Shown piece by piece: positions 26,093-35,414 of a stretch of 64,000 nucleotides of DNA. The position numbers and the translations under genes are program-made. Source of the DNA: Ornithobacterium rhinotracheale (lineage in GTDB: Bacteria > Bacteroidota > Bacteroidia > Flavobacteriales > Weeksellaceae); the NCBI RefSeq assembly GCF_004088395.1, contig NZ_CP035107.1:553501-617500 (forward strand), read 5' to 3'. The notes under the pieces are model-generated. The model saw nothing but the letters and a program-made list of their open reading frames with translations. It was not told the origin of the DNA and ran no database searches. Position 1 is the stretch's first letter, and every line of letters starts with the position of its first letter.

Positions 26093-29000
26093 ATGAAAGT
26101 TAAAGGTTTAGGTTTTTTATTATGTTTTTATTTCATGTGGGGCTATGGGCAAAATTGTCTCTCGCTTGAGGTGGAAAGTGATAATGCTTATTTGAAAAAC
26201 AATCAATGGGTGATAGATGATTGTGGGAGTGGTTGTAAGGATTTGAAAGCAATATATACTCCTGTTTACAACACAAATACTTATGAAGTGAAGCCGGGGA
26301 AATACGCGGAGATAAATATAGAAAAAGATACTCGCATAGCTGTTTTGCCTGATCGATATTCAAAAAAAGTTAAGCTACCGTTTAAGTTCGAACTCTATGG
26401 AGAGGTGAAAGACGAAATAGTTTTTGGTGAAAATGGTGTCATCTCTTTTGATCCTAAGTGGGAGGAACAATATTGCCCTCAATTTCCTTCACAAAAAATA
26501 AACGCAAGCGACAAAGGTTCTCTATTGACTCATACAATCTTCGGAGCAATGCAAGATTTGTCATTTCCTGAATCAAATTCAAAATCGGGAATTTATTATA
26601 GAGTCGAGGGTAAATTTCCTTGTCGCAAATTTGTAGTAACATATTTCGAAGCCTATCAATTTGGCTGTGAACAAACATCTACATTTCAAATAATTTTAGA
26701 GGAGTTAACTAATAAAATTTATATAAACATCAAAAATAAACCTCAGCAATGTGGTGTGGCGGGCAAAAAAACAGCCCTAGGAATTCGTGGTGCAGGAAGA
26801 ACGGAGGGAATTGCACCCCGTGGTAGAGATACAGGCGTTTGGAGTGCAAAAGAAGAGGCTTGGGTGTTTCTGCCCTCTGGTGAAGAAACTTCCGAGGTGA
26901 AATGGAAATTTGCAGATAAACAGTATGATGGAAGCTCGTTAAAAATATGTAAAGATAAAGCATTGCCTAAATATTTTATAACCAGTGTGGTGTATAAGGT
27001 AGGAGGTAAAGAATACTACAAAAATGAGCGTAAAATCAATATTTTAATTGATAATAAAATTCCGATTCTCAAACAAAAAGCAATAGAGAAAAGTTTCTGT
27101 TTTACAGAGAAAAAAACAAATTTAATGGATTTAGCCAAGGGTTTTTTGCATAACGATGTCTCAAACTTTGATATCGCTTTCTACGAAAGAAGCAATTACA
27201 CGGCTCAAATAAATAATCCAGAAAATTATACGCTCATGGGCGATAAAAAATTATATGTGAAAATTGTGAATAAAACGAATTCAGATTGTTTTCAAACGGC
27301 TGTTTTAACTATAAAACATGCCAAAGTGGATATAGAATCAACCAATATTACACTTAGCAATACAAGCAATACTACAAAGGATAATTTCGCATTAGTGTAT
27401 CTGAAAAATTTAATTTTCAATTATATAGATTCCAAAATTAAAATTGAATATTTTGAATCAAAAGACGATGCCAAATCAGGAAGGAATGCAATAAGAAATG
27501 TGGAGATGAAAGATGGCGAAAGAAAAACCATTTGGGCTAAACTAAGTTTAAATGATGCTTGTGAGAATGTAGAGCCTTATGCGATAAATTTAATCATGAA
27601 ACCATCTTTAAAAGTGAATGACATAGATCAAGCCTTGCAATTGCCAAAACTGTGCGATAATGGAAATGATGGGAAAGAAAATTATGATATATTGAGTTTT
27701 ATGAGAGCCGAGGCTGCTGAGGTAAAAACCAATGCTTCAGATAAAATAGTAGGTGTTTACTCTAACTTTGTCAATGCCAAATATGGTAATGGTCCACTCA
27801 ATAGAATAGATAAGGATATTATAGAAAACAATAAAGGCTACTTGTATGTGAAAGTGCAGTCTGTCGATGGTAGAGTGGGAATAGCTAAGGTGAGAGTGAA
27901 GGCAAACTTTAGTCAAGTAGAAATTGATAAAAATTATACTAAAAATATTCATTTCAATGATTCGATGGTAAATAGTAGCTATACACTAGATCTGAATGCC
28001 ATAAAAAATCAATTAATTAAAGATTCAAAATATCAAGAAAGAGAGCTAGAGATTAAATATTACGATAATGCTAGTAATGCCAATAGTGGAAACGATAAAG
28101 TGATTGCAACTACTGCTCATGTTAAGTACAAAAGTGTACAAGACTTTAGCCAGACATATTACATAAGATTTCAGCTAAAAAATCAAGAATGCTATACAGT
28201 GACAAATGTGCGTGTGAACTTCTACAATCCAAGGATTGAGAAAAAAGAAATTTATGCCTGTGCATCGCAAGCGGATCAGGAGTTAGTGACTTTTGCAGAT
28301 TACACCAATGAGATTATGGGCGGGGAAAGTAAGGCTAAAAAATATCAAATTAGCTATATTTTCAACGGAACAGAAATCACTCAAAAAACATTTAGCATTA
28401 ATCAGCCAGAAACCATTCAAGTAAAAGTTTCTCAAACTATAAATAATGAAAAATTCAGCAATATTTATCCTGTTAAATTCATTTTGTCGAGGCCACCGCA
28501 AGTCAAAGAAAAAACAGATATTGTAATCAAAGAAAAACAATGTTTTAATGCATTTTACGATGAAGACGGAAATGAAGTAATTGGTGCTGAAATTGCATTT
28601 GATGAGGCATTCAAGAAAAAAATCACAAGTAATCTCTCTAATGTAGAATTTGAATTTTACAAAAAATACGAAAATGGTAATTTATCTGAGCCAATTACAG
28701 ATGGAAGTGTTTTTGCCGAAGCTAAACACACCCTTCTGTATGCCAAAGTTACAGATTCCAAATCGGGATGTTTTGCTATATCAAAACTAGATGTAGCTGT
28801 GGAGTTTTTCCCAAAAGTTGTTTTAGACAGAAGCCAGAACATCAAGATAGAATCTTGTACGCCAGATGGTAGTGGCGGTATTTTTAATTACGACGATATT
28901 CAAGAAAAATTATTCAAAAGAGCCGAGCACCCAGACTGGAAAGTGCAATATTTCTTGTCTAAAAACGAAGCTATCAATAGCGAATATCCAGAACAAAATA

Positions 29001-30358
29001 CCATAGGCGTTAAGTTTCAAGACCCAATCAAAACAGTATATGCTCGTGTGGAAAATCCACATGGATGTTTTGCCATAGCAGAGGCTGATTTGTATTCATT
29101 CTATCCGCCGAAATTAGAGGCAGGAAAAGTGTATGAGTTGTGTGATTCGAATTTTGACCAAAAGGTGAAAATAGATTTAGAAAAACTAAAAACTTTAATA
29201 TTTGCAGATGATAACGAAACAGGGGTGATATTCCATTATTATGCATCTCAAGCAGATTTAGACGCTCAGATTAACGAGATTTTAGTGAATAATGAATTTG
29301 AAATAGGCAACTTGCCTGAGAAAATTTTCGTCCGTTCTCAGCGAAAAGGTTTGCCTTGCTATTCTCAACAAACGATCTCTTTAAATCTTAAAAAATCTGA
29401 AACGTTAGTGGCTAAAACGATTAGAGAGTGTGAGCGAGAAGCAGGAATTGCAACATTTAATTTAAAAGAAAATCAAATTCCAAATATGTCTTACAAATTC
29501 TATCGAACTGTGGAAGATTTGCAGAACGATAGAAATGAGATTATAAATACTGAAGCCTACGAATCTGCAGATACAGAGATTTTTGCTAAAGTTCAGGTAG
29601 AAAATGCTTGTCCTGCATTGCAAGTATTTAATTTGGAAGTTAAGGAAAGGCCTAAATTTAGTTTTGATGAAATTACATTCTGTAAAGGCGGACAAACCTC
29701 AGAGATTGTACCAAATATTGTGAACAAAACTCCGGATTTAACTTTTAAATGGTACAATCCAAAAGGTGAAGTAATTGGAACAAGCGAAACCATCATCGGA
29801 ATCAATCAAGTAGGCACTTATGCACTTGAAATCACCAATGCCAATGGATGTGCTACAAAAGTCCCGTTTGAGGTAAAAAACTCACCAAAACCTAAAGTAG
29901 ACAAAATAATCATAGAAAATGATAAAATAATCGTTTTTACAACGAAGTCAGAATATCAAGTAGAATATTCCATAGATGGAGGGAAGTGGCAAAATTCGAA
30001 CATTTTTGAGAAACAAGAAAAGGGAAAACACACCATTTATGCTCGTTACAAAAAATATAAATGTGCGGAGGATAGACAAGTGCTTGTGCTTAAGCCTTAT
30101 AATATAATTACGCCAAATGGAGATGGAATTAATGATGTATGGGAAATAAAAGACTTGGATGTGTTTGGCCAGCAAAGTGCTAAACTTAGAATTTTCGACC
30201 GATATGGGGTCTTATTGTATGAGCAGGTGGGCTCGTTTCAGTTTAAGTGGGATGGTAAAAAGAATGGTCAAAAACTCCCAACTACGGATTATTATTATAT
30301 CTTAGATTTACCAGATGGAAGAACATACAAAGGAAATATCACAATAAAAAATTATTAA
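26093..30358 (+). CDS. Large secreted protein with type IX secretion type-B C-terminal sorting domain
   Basis: This 1421-residue protein has a signal peptide (about 1-19, ending GYGQ). Many cysteine-containing beta-sandwich repeats follow, recognisable by recurring phrases such as VKIVNKTNSDCF and ARVENPHGCFA. The last 85 residues open with ITPNGDGINDVWEI, contain LRIFDRYGVLLYE and end in KGNITIKNY, which is the type-B sorting domain (CHU_C/gliding motility C-terminal family). Proteins with this tail cross the outer membrane by the type IX system and are kept at or released from the surface. The rest shows no enzyme motif; a large adhesin is plausible. Its terminator is now displaced by an IS element. 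Confidence 0.88.
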   Translation: MKVKGLGFLLCFYFMWGYGQNCLSLEVESDNAYLKNNQWVIDDCGSGCKDLKAIYTPVYNTNTYEVKPGKYAEINIEKDTRIAVLPDRYSKKVKLPFKFELYGEVKDEIVFGENGVISFDPKWEEQYCPQFPSQKINASDKGSLLTHTIFGAMQDLSFPESNSKSGIYYRVEGKFPCRKFVVTYFEAYQFGCEQTSTFQIILEELTNKIYINIKNKPQQCGVAGKKTALGIRGAGRTEGIAPRGRDTGVWSAKEEAWVFLPSGEETSEVKWKFADKQYDGSSLKICKDKALPKYFITSVVYKVGGKEYYKNERKINILIDNKIPILKQKAIEKSFCFTEKKTNLMDLAKGFLHNDVSNFDIAFYERSNYTAQINNPENYTLMGDKKLYVKIVNKTNSDCFQTAVLTIKHAKVDIESTNITLSNTSNTTKDNFALVYLKNLIFNYIDSKIKIEYFESKDDAKSGRNAIRNVEMKDGERKTIWAKLSLNDACENVEPYAINLIMKPSLKVNDIDQALQLPKLCDNGNDGKENYDILSFMRAEAAEVKTNASDKIVGVYSNFVNAKYGNGPLNRIDKDIIENNKGYLYVKVQSVDGRVGIAKVRVKANFSQVEIDKNYTKNIHFNDSMVNSSYTLDLNAIKNQLIKDSKYQERELEIKYYDNASNANSGNDKVIATTAHVKYKSVQDFSQTYYIRFQLKNQECYTVTNVRVNFYNPRIEKKEIYACASQADQELVTFADYTNEIMGGESKAKKYQISYIFNGTEITQKTFSINQPETIQVKVSQTINNEKFSNIYPVKFILSRPPQVKEKTDIVIKEKQCFNAFYDEDGNEVIGAEIAFDEAFKKKITSNLSNVEFEFYKKYENGNLSEPITDGSVFAEAKHTLLYAKVTDSKSGCFAISKLDVAVEFFPKVVLDRSQNIKIESCTPDGSGGIFNYDDIQEKLFKRAEHPDWKVQYFLSKNEAINSEYPEQNTIGVKFQDPIKTVYARVENPHGCFAIAEADLYSFYPPKLEAGKVYELCDSNFDQKVKIDLEKLKTLIFADDNETGVIFHYYASQADLDAQINEILVNNEFEIGNLPEKIFVRSQRKGLPCYSQQTISLNLKKSETLVAKTIRECEREAGIATFNLKENQIPNMSYKFYRTVEDLQNDRNEIINTEAYESADTEIFAKVQVENACPALQVFNLEVKERPKFSFDEITFCKGGQTSEIVPNIVNKTPDLTFKWYNPKGEVIGTSETIIGINQVGTYALEITNANGCATKVPFEVKNSPKPKVDKIIIENDKIIVFTTKSEYQVEYSIDGGKWQNSNIFEKQEKGKHTIYARYKKYKCAEDRQVLVLKPYNIITPNGDGINDVWEIKDLDVFGQQSAKLRIFDRYGVLLYEQVGSFQFKWDGKKNGQKLPTTDYYYILDLPDGRTYKGNITIKNY

Positions 30359-30412
30359 AAATCAGATTTTGCATGATTTTTCAGATAAAAAAATGCATCA
30401 AATTCCTAATTA

Positions 30413-31422
30413 ACCTGAGTTCGATTAATATTTTAAGGGAAATAAGTTGTATAAAAAGAGAAATAGTTGTATTTTTAAGTTTTTAAAATTCAATTATTTA
30501 ACAACTATTTCTCATGATTAATTACCACAAAATTACGGATATTTTTTGTATTGTTGATGACTTTTGTAATGATTTTGAAAAATTCACTCAACCTTTTCTT
30601 CTCGGAAAGCCTCCCAAAAAGAAACCCAAAATGAGTAACGCTGAAGTAATCACCATAATGATTCTTTTTCATCTAAGTGGCTTTAGAACTTTTAAGCATT
30701 TTTACATTTACTATGTTCAAAAGCATATGCAACAGGAATTTCCTCAAACGGTCTCTTATAACCGATTCACAGAACTTATGCAATCCAATATCATGGCTCT
30801 TACCATGTTTGCAAAAACCTGTGCTTTAGGAAGTTGTACAGGGATTTCTTTTGTGGATAGTACGCCAATAAGAGTATGTGGAAACAAAAGAATTAAACGC
30901 AACAAAGTATTCAAAGACCTAGCTACAACGGGGAAATCTACTATGGGTTGGTTTCATGGATTTAAACTCCATTTGGTCATTAATGATAAAGGCGAGATAT
31001 TGAGTTTTTGCGTAACGCAGGCGAATGTAGACGATAGAGAACCACTGAAAAATGAAGGCTTTTTGAAGCAAATTTTTGGTAAACTGTTTGGGGACAAAGG
31101 TTACATCTCTGAAAAGTTGAATCAATTACTCTTTGTGGATGGTATTCAACTGATTACCAACATCCGAAACAACATGAAAAACTCTCTTATGACTATGTCT
31201 GACAAAATTTTGCTTAGAAAGCGCTCCATCATAGAGACAGTGAATGACGAGCTAAAAAACATTTGCCAAATTGAGCACTCCAGGCATCGTTCAATAGGAA
31301 ATTTTATGACCAACTTAGTGGCAGGGATTATTGCCTATCACTTTCTTCCTAAAAAACCATCATTAAAATATGAATCTCTGAAAACTAATCAATTAGCTGT
31401 GTTTTATTAATCGAACTCAGGT
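30413..31422 (+). mobile_element. IS982-family insertion sequence, copy 1 (complete, 1010 bp)
   Basis: It has perfect 18-bp terminal inverted repeats (ACCTGAGTTCGATTAATA at 30413-30430 and its complement at 31405-31422). They are bounded by a 5-bp target duplication AATTA (30408-30412 and 31423-31427). It carries one intact transposase gene. The copy at 61644-62653 has the same length and ends in opposite orientation. This copy landed between the T9SS protein gene and its terminator at 31433. Confidence 0.95.
30514..31410 (+). CDS. IS982-family transposase, copy 1
   Basis: This 298-residue DDE transposase has Asp115 in FVDSTPIR, Asp194 in FGDKGYIS and Glu241 in SIIETVND, matching the IS982 catalytic spacing. 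It fills almost the whole element. It differs from copy 2 by only a few residues near the C-terminus (ESLKTNQLAVFY here, ETLKTNQLAMFY in copy 2), so the element has moved recently and is probably active. Confidence 0.95.
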   Translation: MINYHKITDIFCIVDDFCNDFEKFTQPFLLGKPPKKKPKMSNAEVITIMILFHLSGFRTFKHFYIYYVQKHMQQEFPQTVSYNRFTELMQSNIMALTMFAKTCALGSCTGISFVDSTPIRVCGNKRIKRNKVFKDLATTGKSTMGWFHGFKLHLVINDKGEILSFCVTQANVDDREPLKNEGFLKQIFGKLFGDKGYISEKLNQLLFVDGIQLITNIRNNMKNSLMTMSDKILLRKRSIIETVNDELKNICQIEHSRHRSIGNFMTNLVAGIIAYHFLPKKPSLKYESLKTNQLAVFY

Positions 31423-31432
31423 AATTAATATC

Positions 31433-31473
31433 AATCGGTTTGCGAGATTAAAATTGCAAACCGATTTTTTTAT
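31433..31473 (+). terminator. Displaced terminator of the T9SS protein gene
   Basis: An 11-bp stem (aatcggtttgc / gcaaaccgatt) is followed by a run of seven T. Before the IS982 insertion it would have lain about 70 bases after the stop at 30358. Confidence 0.8.
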
Positions 31474-31544
31474 TATATCAAAAACCTAAAAAATATCAAT
31501 ATAAAATATCACAAATAAATGCGTGTAGCCTCTTAGCAATTTTG

Positions 31545-31552
31545 TAAATTTG
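31545..31552 (+). promoter_or_regulatory. -7 promoter element of gpmI
   Basis: TAAATTTG matches TAnnTTTG, 22 bases before the gpmI start. Confidence 0.45.
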
Positions 31553-31573
31553 TGGCTCAAAATTTAAACAACA

Positions 31574-33108
31574 ATGGATTCAAAAGTAATTTTAATGATT
31601 TTAGATGGCTGGGGACAGACTCAAAACGCTGAGGTTTCAGCCATAGCACAAGCCAAAACCCCATTTATAGATTCTTGTTATGAGAAATACCCGCACGCAG
31701 AGCTAAATACCTCCGGTATGGCCGTAGGATTGCCCGAGGGGCAGATGGGAAACTCAGAGGTGGGGCATATGAACATCGGCGCAGGGCGCGTGGTGTATCA
31801 GAATTTAGCCAAAATCAACCTTGCGATACAAGATGGCACTTTGGCAGAGCAGCCAGAGCTTAAAAACGCCTTCCAATTTGCCAAAGATAATCACAGAGAT
31901 TTGCACTTCATCGGGCTCGTATCAGATGGGGGCGTGCACTCACATATCAATCACTTAAAAGGCTTGCTAAAAGCTACCAAGGAATTCGGCATCACCGAGA
32001 ATGTCTACATTCACGCCTTTACAGATGGTAGAGATTGCGACCCAAAAAGTGGTAAGAAGTTTATAGAAGAAACCATCGAGTGCGGAAAAGAAAATGTAGG
32101 AAAATTAGCCTCAATCGTAGGCCGCTACTACGCAATGGATAGAGATAAAAGATGGGCAAGAGTAAAACTCGCTTATGATGCTATGGTGCGCGGAATAGGC
32201 GAAAAAACAACCGACCCCGTGGCCGCTATTCAAGCCTCTTATGATGCTGGCGTAACCGACGAATTCATTAAACCAATCGTATGCACTGATGAGAGCGGAA
32301 AGCCTGTGGCTGAAATCAAAAATGGCGATGTAGTAGTATTCTTTAACTTCCGTACAGATCGCCCAAGACAAATCACCGAGGCACTCTGTATCCAAGACTT
32401 CCCAGAGGAAAATATGAAAGCCCTAGACCTCTACTTTGTAACAATGACTTGCTATGATGAAACATTTAAAAATGTACATGTCATTTACAACGAGGAAATC
32501 CTTAAAAACACCATGGGCGAAGTGCTCGAAAGCGCAGGCAAAAAACAAATCCGAATCGCAGAGACTGAAAAATACCCACACGTTACCTTCTTCTTCTCTG
32601 GCGGGCGCGAAGAGCCTTTCGTGGGCGAAAGCAGAATCCTTTGCAACTCCCCAAAGATGTAGCCACCTATGATTTAAAACCAGAAATGGCAGCCAATTGC
32701 ATCAAAGAAAGCATCATTCCAGAACTCCAAAAGCAAGAAGCCGATTTCATTTGTTTAAACTTTGCCAATGCAGATATGGTAGGGCATACAGGCGTATTTG
32801 AGGCCGCAGTGAAAGCCTGCGAAACCGTGGACACCTGCGCCGAGGCCGTAACCAAAGCAGCCCTAGAAAACGGGTACAGCGTAGCCATCATTGCAGACCA
32901 CGGAAACTCAGATATTATGGTCAATCCAGATGGAACGCCAAACACCCAGCACACCACCAATCCAGTGCCATTCTTCTTCATCACACCACACAATGATGCC
33001 AAGATAAAAGATGGAAAATTAGGCGACCTCGCCCCAAGTTTCTTGAAATGGATTGGCGTTGAAGTGCCAAAAGAAATGACAGGCGATATAATCATTGAAC
33101 GAGTATGA
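31574..33108 (+). pseudogene. gpmI: 2,3-bisphosphoglycerate-independent phosphoglycerate mutase, frameshifted in this sequence
   Basis: Two overlapping frames (31574-32662 and 32641-33108) together give a normal iPGM of about 511 residues. The nucleophile Ser61 in MGNSEVGH, FTDGRDC and the RTDRPRQ motif lie in the first part. ADMVGHTG and IADHGNSDIM, with metal-binding residues, lie in the second. The frame is lost at ccccaaa (about 32650-32657). One added base restores NSPKDVATYDLKPEM, the expected sequence. The enzyme interconverts 3- and 2-phosphoglycerate in glycolysis and gluconeogenesis and is normally needed, so a miscalled base is the likeliest explanation. A HAD phosphatase gene overlaps its stop. 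Confidence 0.92.
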
Positions 33109-33524
33109 CGAAAAGTAAATTAATCGCCATAGACTTCGACGGAACTATCGTAGACGATGCATACCCAGCAGTAGGGCGTGCCAAATTCTTTGCCTTTGAA
33201 ACTTTGAAAAAACTCCAAGCCGATGGGCACCGCTTAATCCTCTGGACCTATCGCCACGGTAAAGAATTGGAGGAGGCAGTGAACTTCTGCAAAGAAAACG
33301 GCGTGGAATTCTATGCCGTGAACAATAGCTTCGAGGGCGAAAACTTTAACCCCGAAAAAGCCAGCCGAAAACTAAACGCCGATATCTTTATAGATGATAG
33401 AAACCTCGGCGGGTTCCCAGGGTGGGGCGAAGTCTATAAGATTATAAACGAGAAAATCCAATTCAACATAGAGGAGCACGGAGCCCATAAGCCTAAAAAG
33501 AAAAAAGGCTGGTTTAGCTTCTGA
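33105..33524 (+). CDS. HAD-superfamily phosphatase, BT0820-like
   Basis: This 139-residue protein has the HAD motif I IDFDGTIVDD (nucleophile Asp and general acid two residues later) near its N-terminus. It also has LILWTYRHG (motif II region) and ADIFIDDRNLGG (motif IV). The small size without a cap resembles the BT0820 group of Bacteroidota sugar-phosphate phosphatases. Substrate is not known. The start overlaps the gpmI stop by four bases (ATGA), which suggests coupled translation. The C-terminal tail is lysine-rich and ends KKKKGWFSF. Confidence 0.85.
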   Translation: MTKSKLIAIDFDGTIVDDAYPAVGRAKFFAFETLKKLQADGHRLILWTYRHGKELEEAVNFCKENGVEFYAVNNSFEGENFNPEKASRKLNADIFIDDRNLGGFPGWGEVYKIINEKIQFNIEEHGAHKPKKKKGWFSF

Positions 33525-33573
33525 GAAATGGAATAAATCCAATAAATCATTTAATTTTATAAACCAAAACGAG

Positions 33574-33581
33574 TATCTTTG
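33574..33581 (+). promoter_or_regulatory. -7 promoter element of map
   Basis: TATCTTTG is an exact TAnnTTTG match. It lies upstream of the ATG at 33642 and inside an upstream frame extension, so it argues against any start before 33642. Confidence 0.5.
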
Positions 33582-33641
33582 CACCCAAAAGGTACTCGTT
33601 TTTTTAGTACTCACAACCCCAAAAAAAACATAGTAATAAAA

Positions 33642-34448
33642 ATGATTTTCTTAAAAAGTGCAGAAGAATTAGAGCTAATGTACCAAAGCGCACAGCTAGT
33701 CTCTAAAACCTTAGGCGAAATAGCTAAAATTATAAAACCAGGAATCACAACGCAACAAATCAATGATTTAGGCGATGAATTCATTAGAGACAATGGAGGC
33801 TACCCAGCCTTCCTCGGAATGTATGATTTCCCTAAATCACTCTGTATCTCGCCCAATGAGCAAGTAGTGCACGGCATACCCAATGATAAGCCCTTGCAGG
33901 AGGGAGACATCGTTTCAGTAGATTGCGGCGTGTATATGAACGACTATTATGGCGACCACGCCTATACCTTTGCCATAGGCGAGGTAGATGATGAAACCCA
34001 AAAACTCCTGAAAATAACCAAAGAAAGCCTATACGAGGGCATACGCGCCTGCCGAAAAGGAAACCGCGTGGGCGATATAGGCCACGCCATTCAGCACTAC
34101 TGCGAGCGCGAGGGCTATGGCGTGGTGCGCGAGCTAGTAGGGCACGGGCTAGGGCGAAAAATGCACGAAGACCCGCAGGTACCAAACTACGGCCGCCGTG
34201 GTACAGGAAAAGCCATTAAAGACGGCCTAGTGCTAGCCATAGAACCTATGATAAATATGGGAACAAGGCGCGTGAAATTCCATAAAGATGGCTGGACAGT
34301 TACCACGCGAGACAATAAATACTCCGCACACTTTGAGCACGATGTAGCCGTTGTAAATGGTGAGCCGAAGCTACTTTCAACATTCCAGTATATTTACGAC
34401 GCGCTTGGCATTGAATCAGACGAAGAACAAGAATTTTTATTTAAATAA
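33642..34448 (+). CDS. map: Methionine aminopeptidase, type I
   Basis: The start at 33642 gives 268 residues beginning MIFLKSAEELELMYQSA. An open extension back to a TTG at 33579 overlaps the promoter and is rejected. The metal-binding set is visible: Asp in VSVDCGVY, Asp in YYGDHAYTF, His in VGHGLGRKMHE, Glu in LAIEPMIN and Glu near HFEHDVAV. The enzyme removes initiator methionine from new proteins in the cytosol. The GHGLGRKMHEDPQVPNYG stretch is typical of the family. A hairpin terminator follows at 34471-34507. Confidence 0.96.
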   Translation: MIFLKSAEELELMYQSAQLVSKTLGEIAKIIKPGITTQQINDLGDEFIRDNGGYPAFLGMYDFPKSLCISPNEQVVHGIPNDKPLQEGDIVSVDCGVYMNDYYGDHAYTFAIGEVDDETQKLLKITKESLYEGIRACRKGNRVGDIGHAIQHYCEREGYGVVRELVGHGLGRKMHEDPQVPNYGRRGTGKAIKDGLVLAIEPMINMGTRRVKFHKDGWTVTTRDNKYSAHFEHDVAVVNGEPKLLSTFQYIYDALGIESDEEQEFLFK

Positions 34449-34470
34449 AATTTATATTTAAAATATGGGG

Positions 34471-34507
34471 AAAAGCAAGGAATTCATATTCTTGCTTTTT
34501 TTGTTTT
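34471..34507 (+). terminator. Terminator after map
   Basis: Arms aaaagcaaggaat / attcttgctttt are followed by a T run. It lies 22 bases after the map stop. Confidence 0.7.
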
Positions 34508-34541
34508 TAATGAATACCTTTAAGCCCCGAAATCAAAAAGA

Positions 34542-35324
34542 ATGCTCAATACTTTAGCTAAAAAAATACTGAATTTGGTGCCGCGTCCATGGTTGATTCG
34601 CATGAGTTATCTCGCACGTCCTGTTTTGAGTGTTTTGTACAAAGGAACTAAGTTTCAAGACCCAATCGATGGCAAAAAATACCGAAAATTGTTGCCTTAT
34701 GGCTACCATACAACGAGGGAAAATGCACTAGCACCAGGGAGCTTGTCGCTTGAGCGTCATCGATTGATGTGGCTATATCTTCAGCACGAAACGAATTTTT
34801 TTAAGCAAAAGAATTTAAAAGTGCTACACATTGCACCAGAGCAATGCTTTTATTCACGATTTAAAAAGCAAAAAAATCTTGAATACACCACACTGGATTT
34901 AGAGTCTCCCATTGCAGACATTAAGGCAGATATCTGCAATATGCCGTTGCCAGATAATCATTTTGATGTCGTTTTTTGTAACCATGTTCTAGAGCATATC
35001 CCAGAGGATTCCAAGGCGATGCAGGAGCTTCATCGTGTGATGAAGGCTGGGGGCTGGGGCATTTTTCAGGTGCCTATAAAGCCCGATTTGGCCACCACTT
35101 ACGAGGATTTTAGCATCACTACACCAGAGGAGCGCCAGAAACATTTTGGGCAATATGACCATGTGCGCTGGTATGGCGCAGATTATTTTGATCGGCTAAA
35201 AAAAGCGGGTTTTAAAATAATAAATCAAGAGTTTGTTTTAAAATTTACGCCAGACGAAATCAAGTATTTTGCTCTTGCCCCTCAGGAACCTCTGCCAGTG
35301 GTGTATAAGCCTGCCCGTGATTGA
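34542..35324 (+). CDS. Class I SAM-dependent methyltransferase
   Basis: This 260-residue protein has a Methyltransf_11-type core at about residues 95-175. It includes the nucleotide-binding strand VLHIAPEQ, the acidic TTLDLESP and the motif FDVVFCNHVLEHIPED. A basic amphipathic N-terminal helix (residues 1-30) may touch the membrane. The family methylates small molecules, lipids or glycans, and the substrate here cannot be told. It stands alone between map and the second glycan locus, with no operon partner. Confidence 0.85.
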   Translation: MLNTLAKKILNLVPRPWLIRMSYLARPVLSVLYKGTKFQDPIDGKKYRKLLPYGYHTTRENALAPGSLSLERHRLMWLYLQHETNFFKQKNLKVLHIAPEQCFYSRFKKQKNLEYTTLDLESPIADIKADICNMPLPDNHFDVVFCNHVLEHIPEDSKAMQELHRVMKAGGWGIFQVPIKPDLATTYEDFSITTPEERQKHFGQYDHVRWYGADYFDRLKKAGFKIINQEFVLKFTPDEIKYFALAPQEPLPVVYKPARD

Positions 35325-35414
35325 TTAAATGATATTTGTTACTTTAAAAAATTAATGTTATTTAAATATTTGTTTGTACATTTACCACTATTGTATAGTA
35401 AATGTCTTATAAGC

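Noticed and set aside
26133-30175. Several minus-strand frames of 60-85 codons opposite the T9SS gene
   Set aside because: All lie antisense to a long gene with clear signal peptide and sorting domain. None has protein-like composition or a promoter.
33579-33641. N-terminal extension of map from a TTG
   Set aside because: It overlaps the exact -7 promoter box TATCTTTG, and the ATG at 33642 gives the normal family N-terminus.
35355-35414. Upstream ATG for the second SusC
   Set aside because: It would put a second hydrophobic stretch before a normal signal peptide. The ATG at 35415 gives a clean signal sequence.
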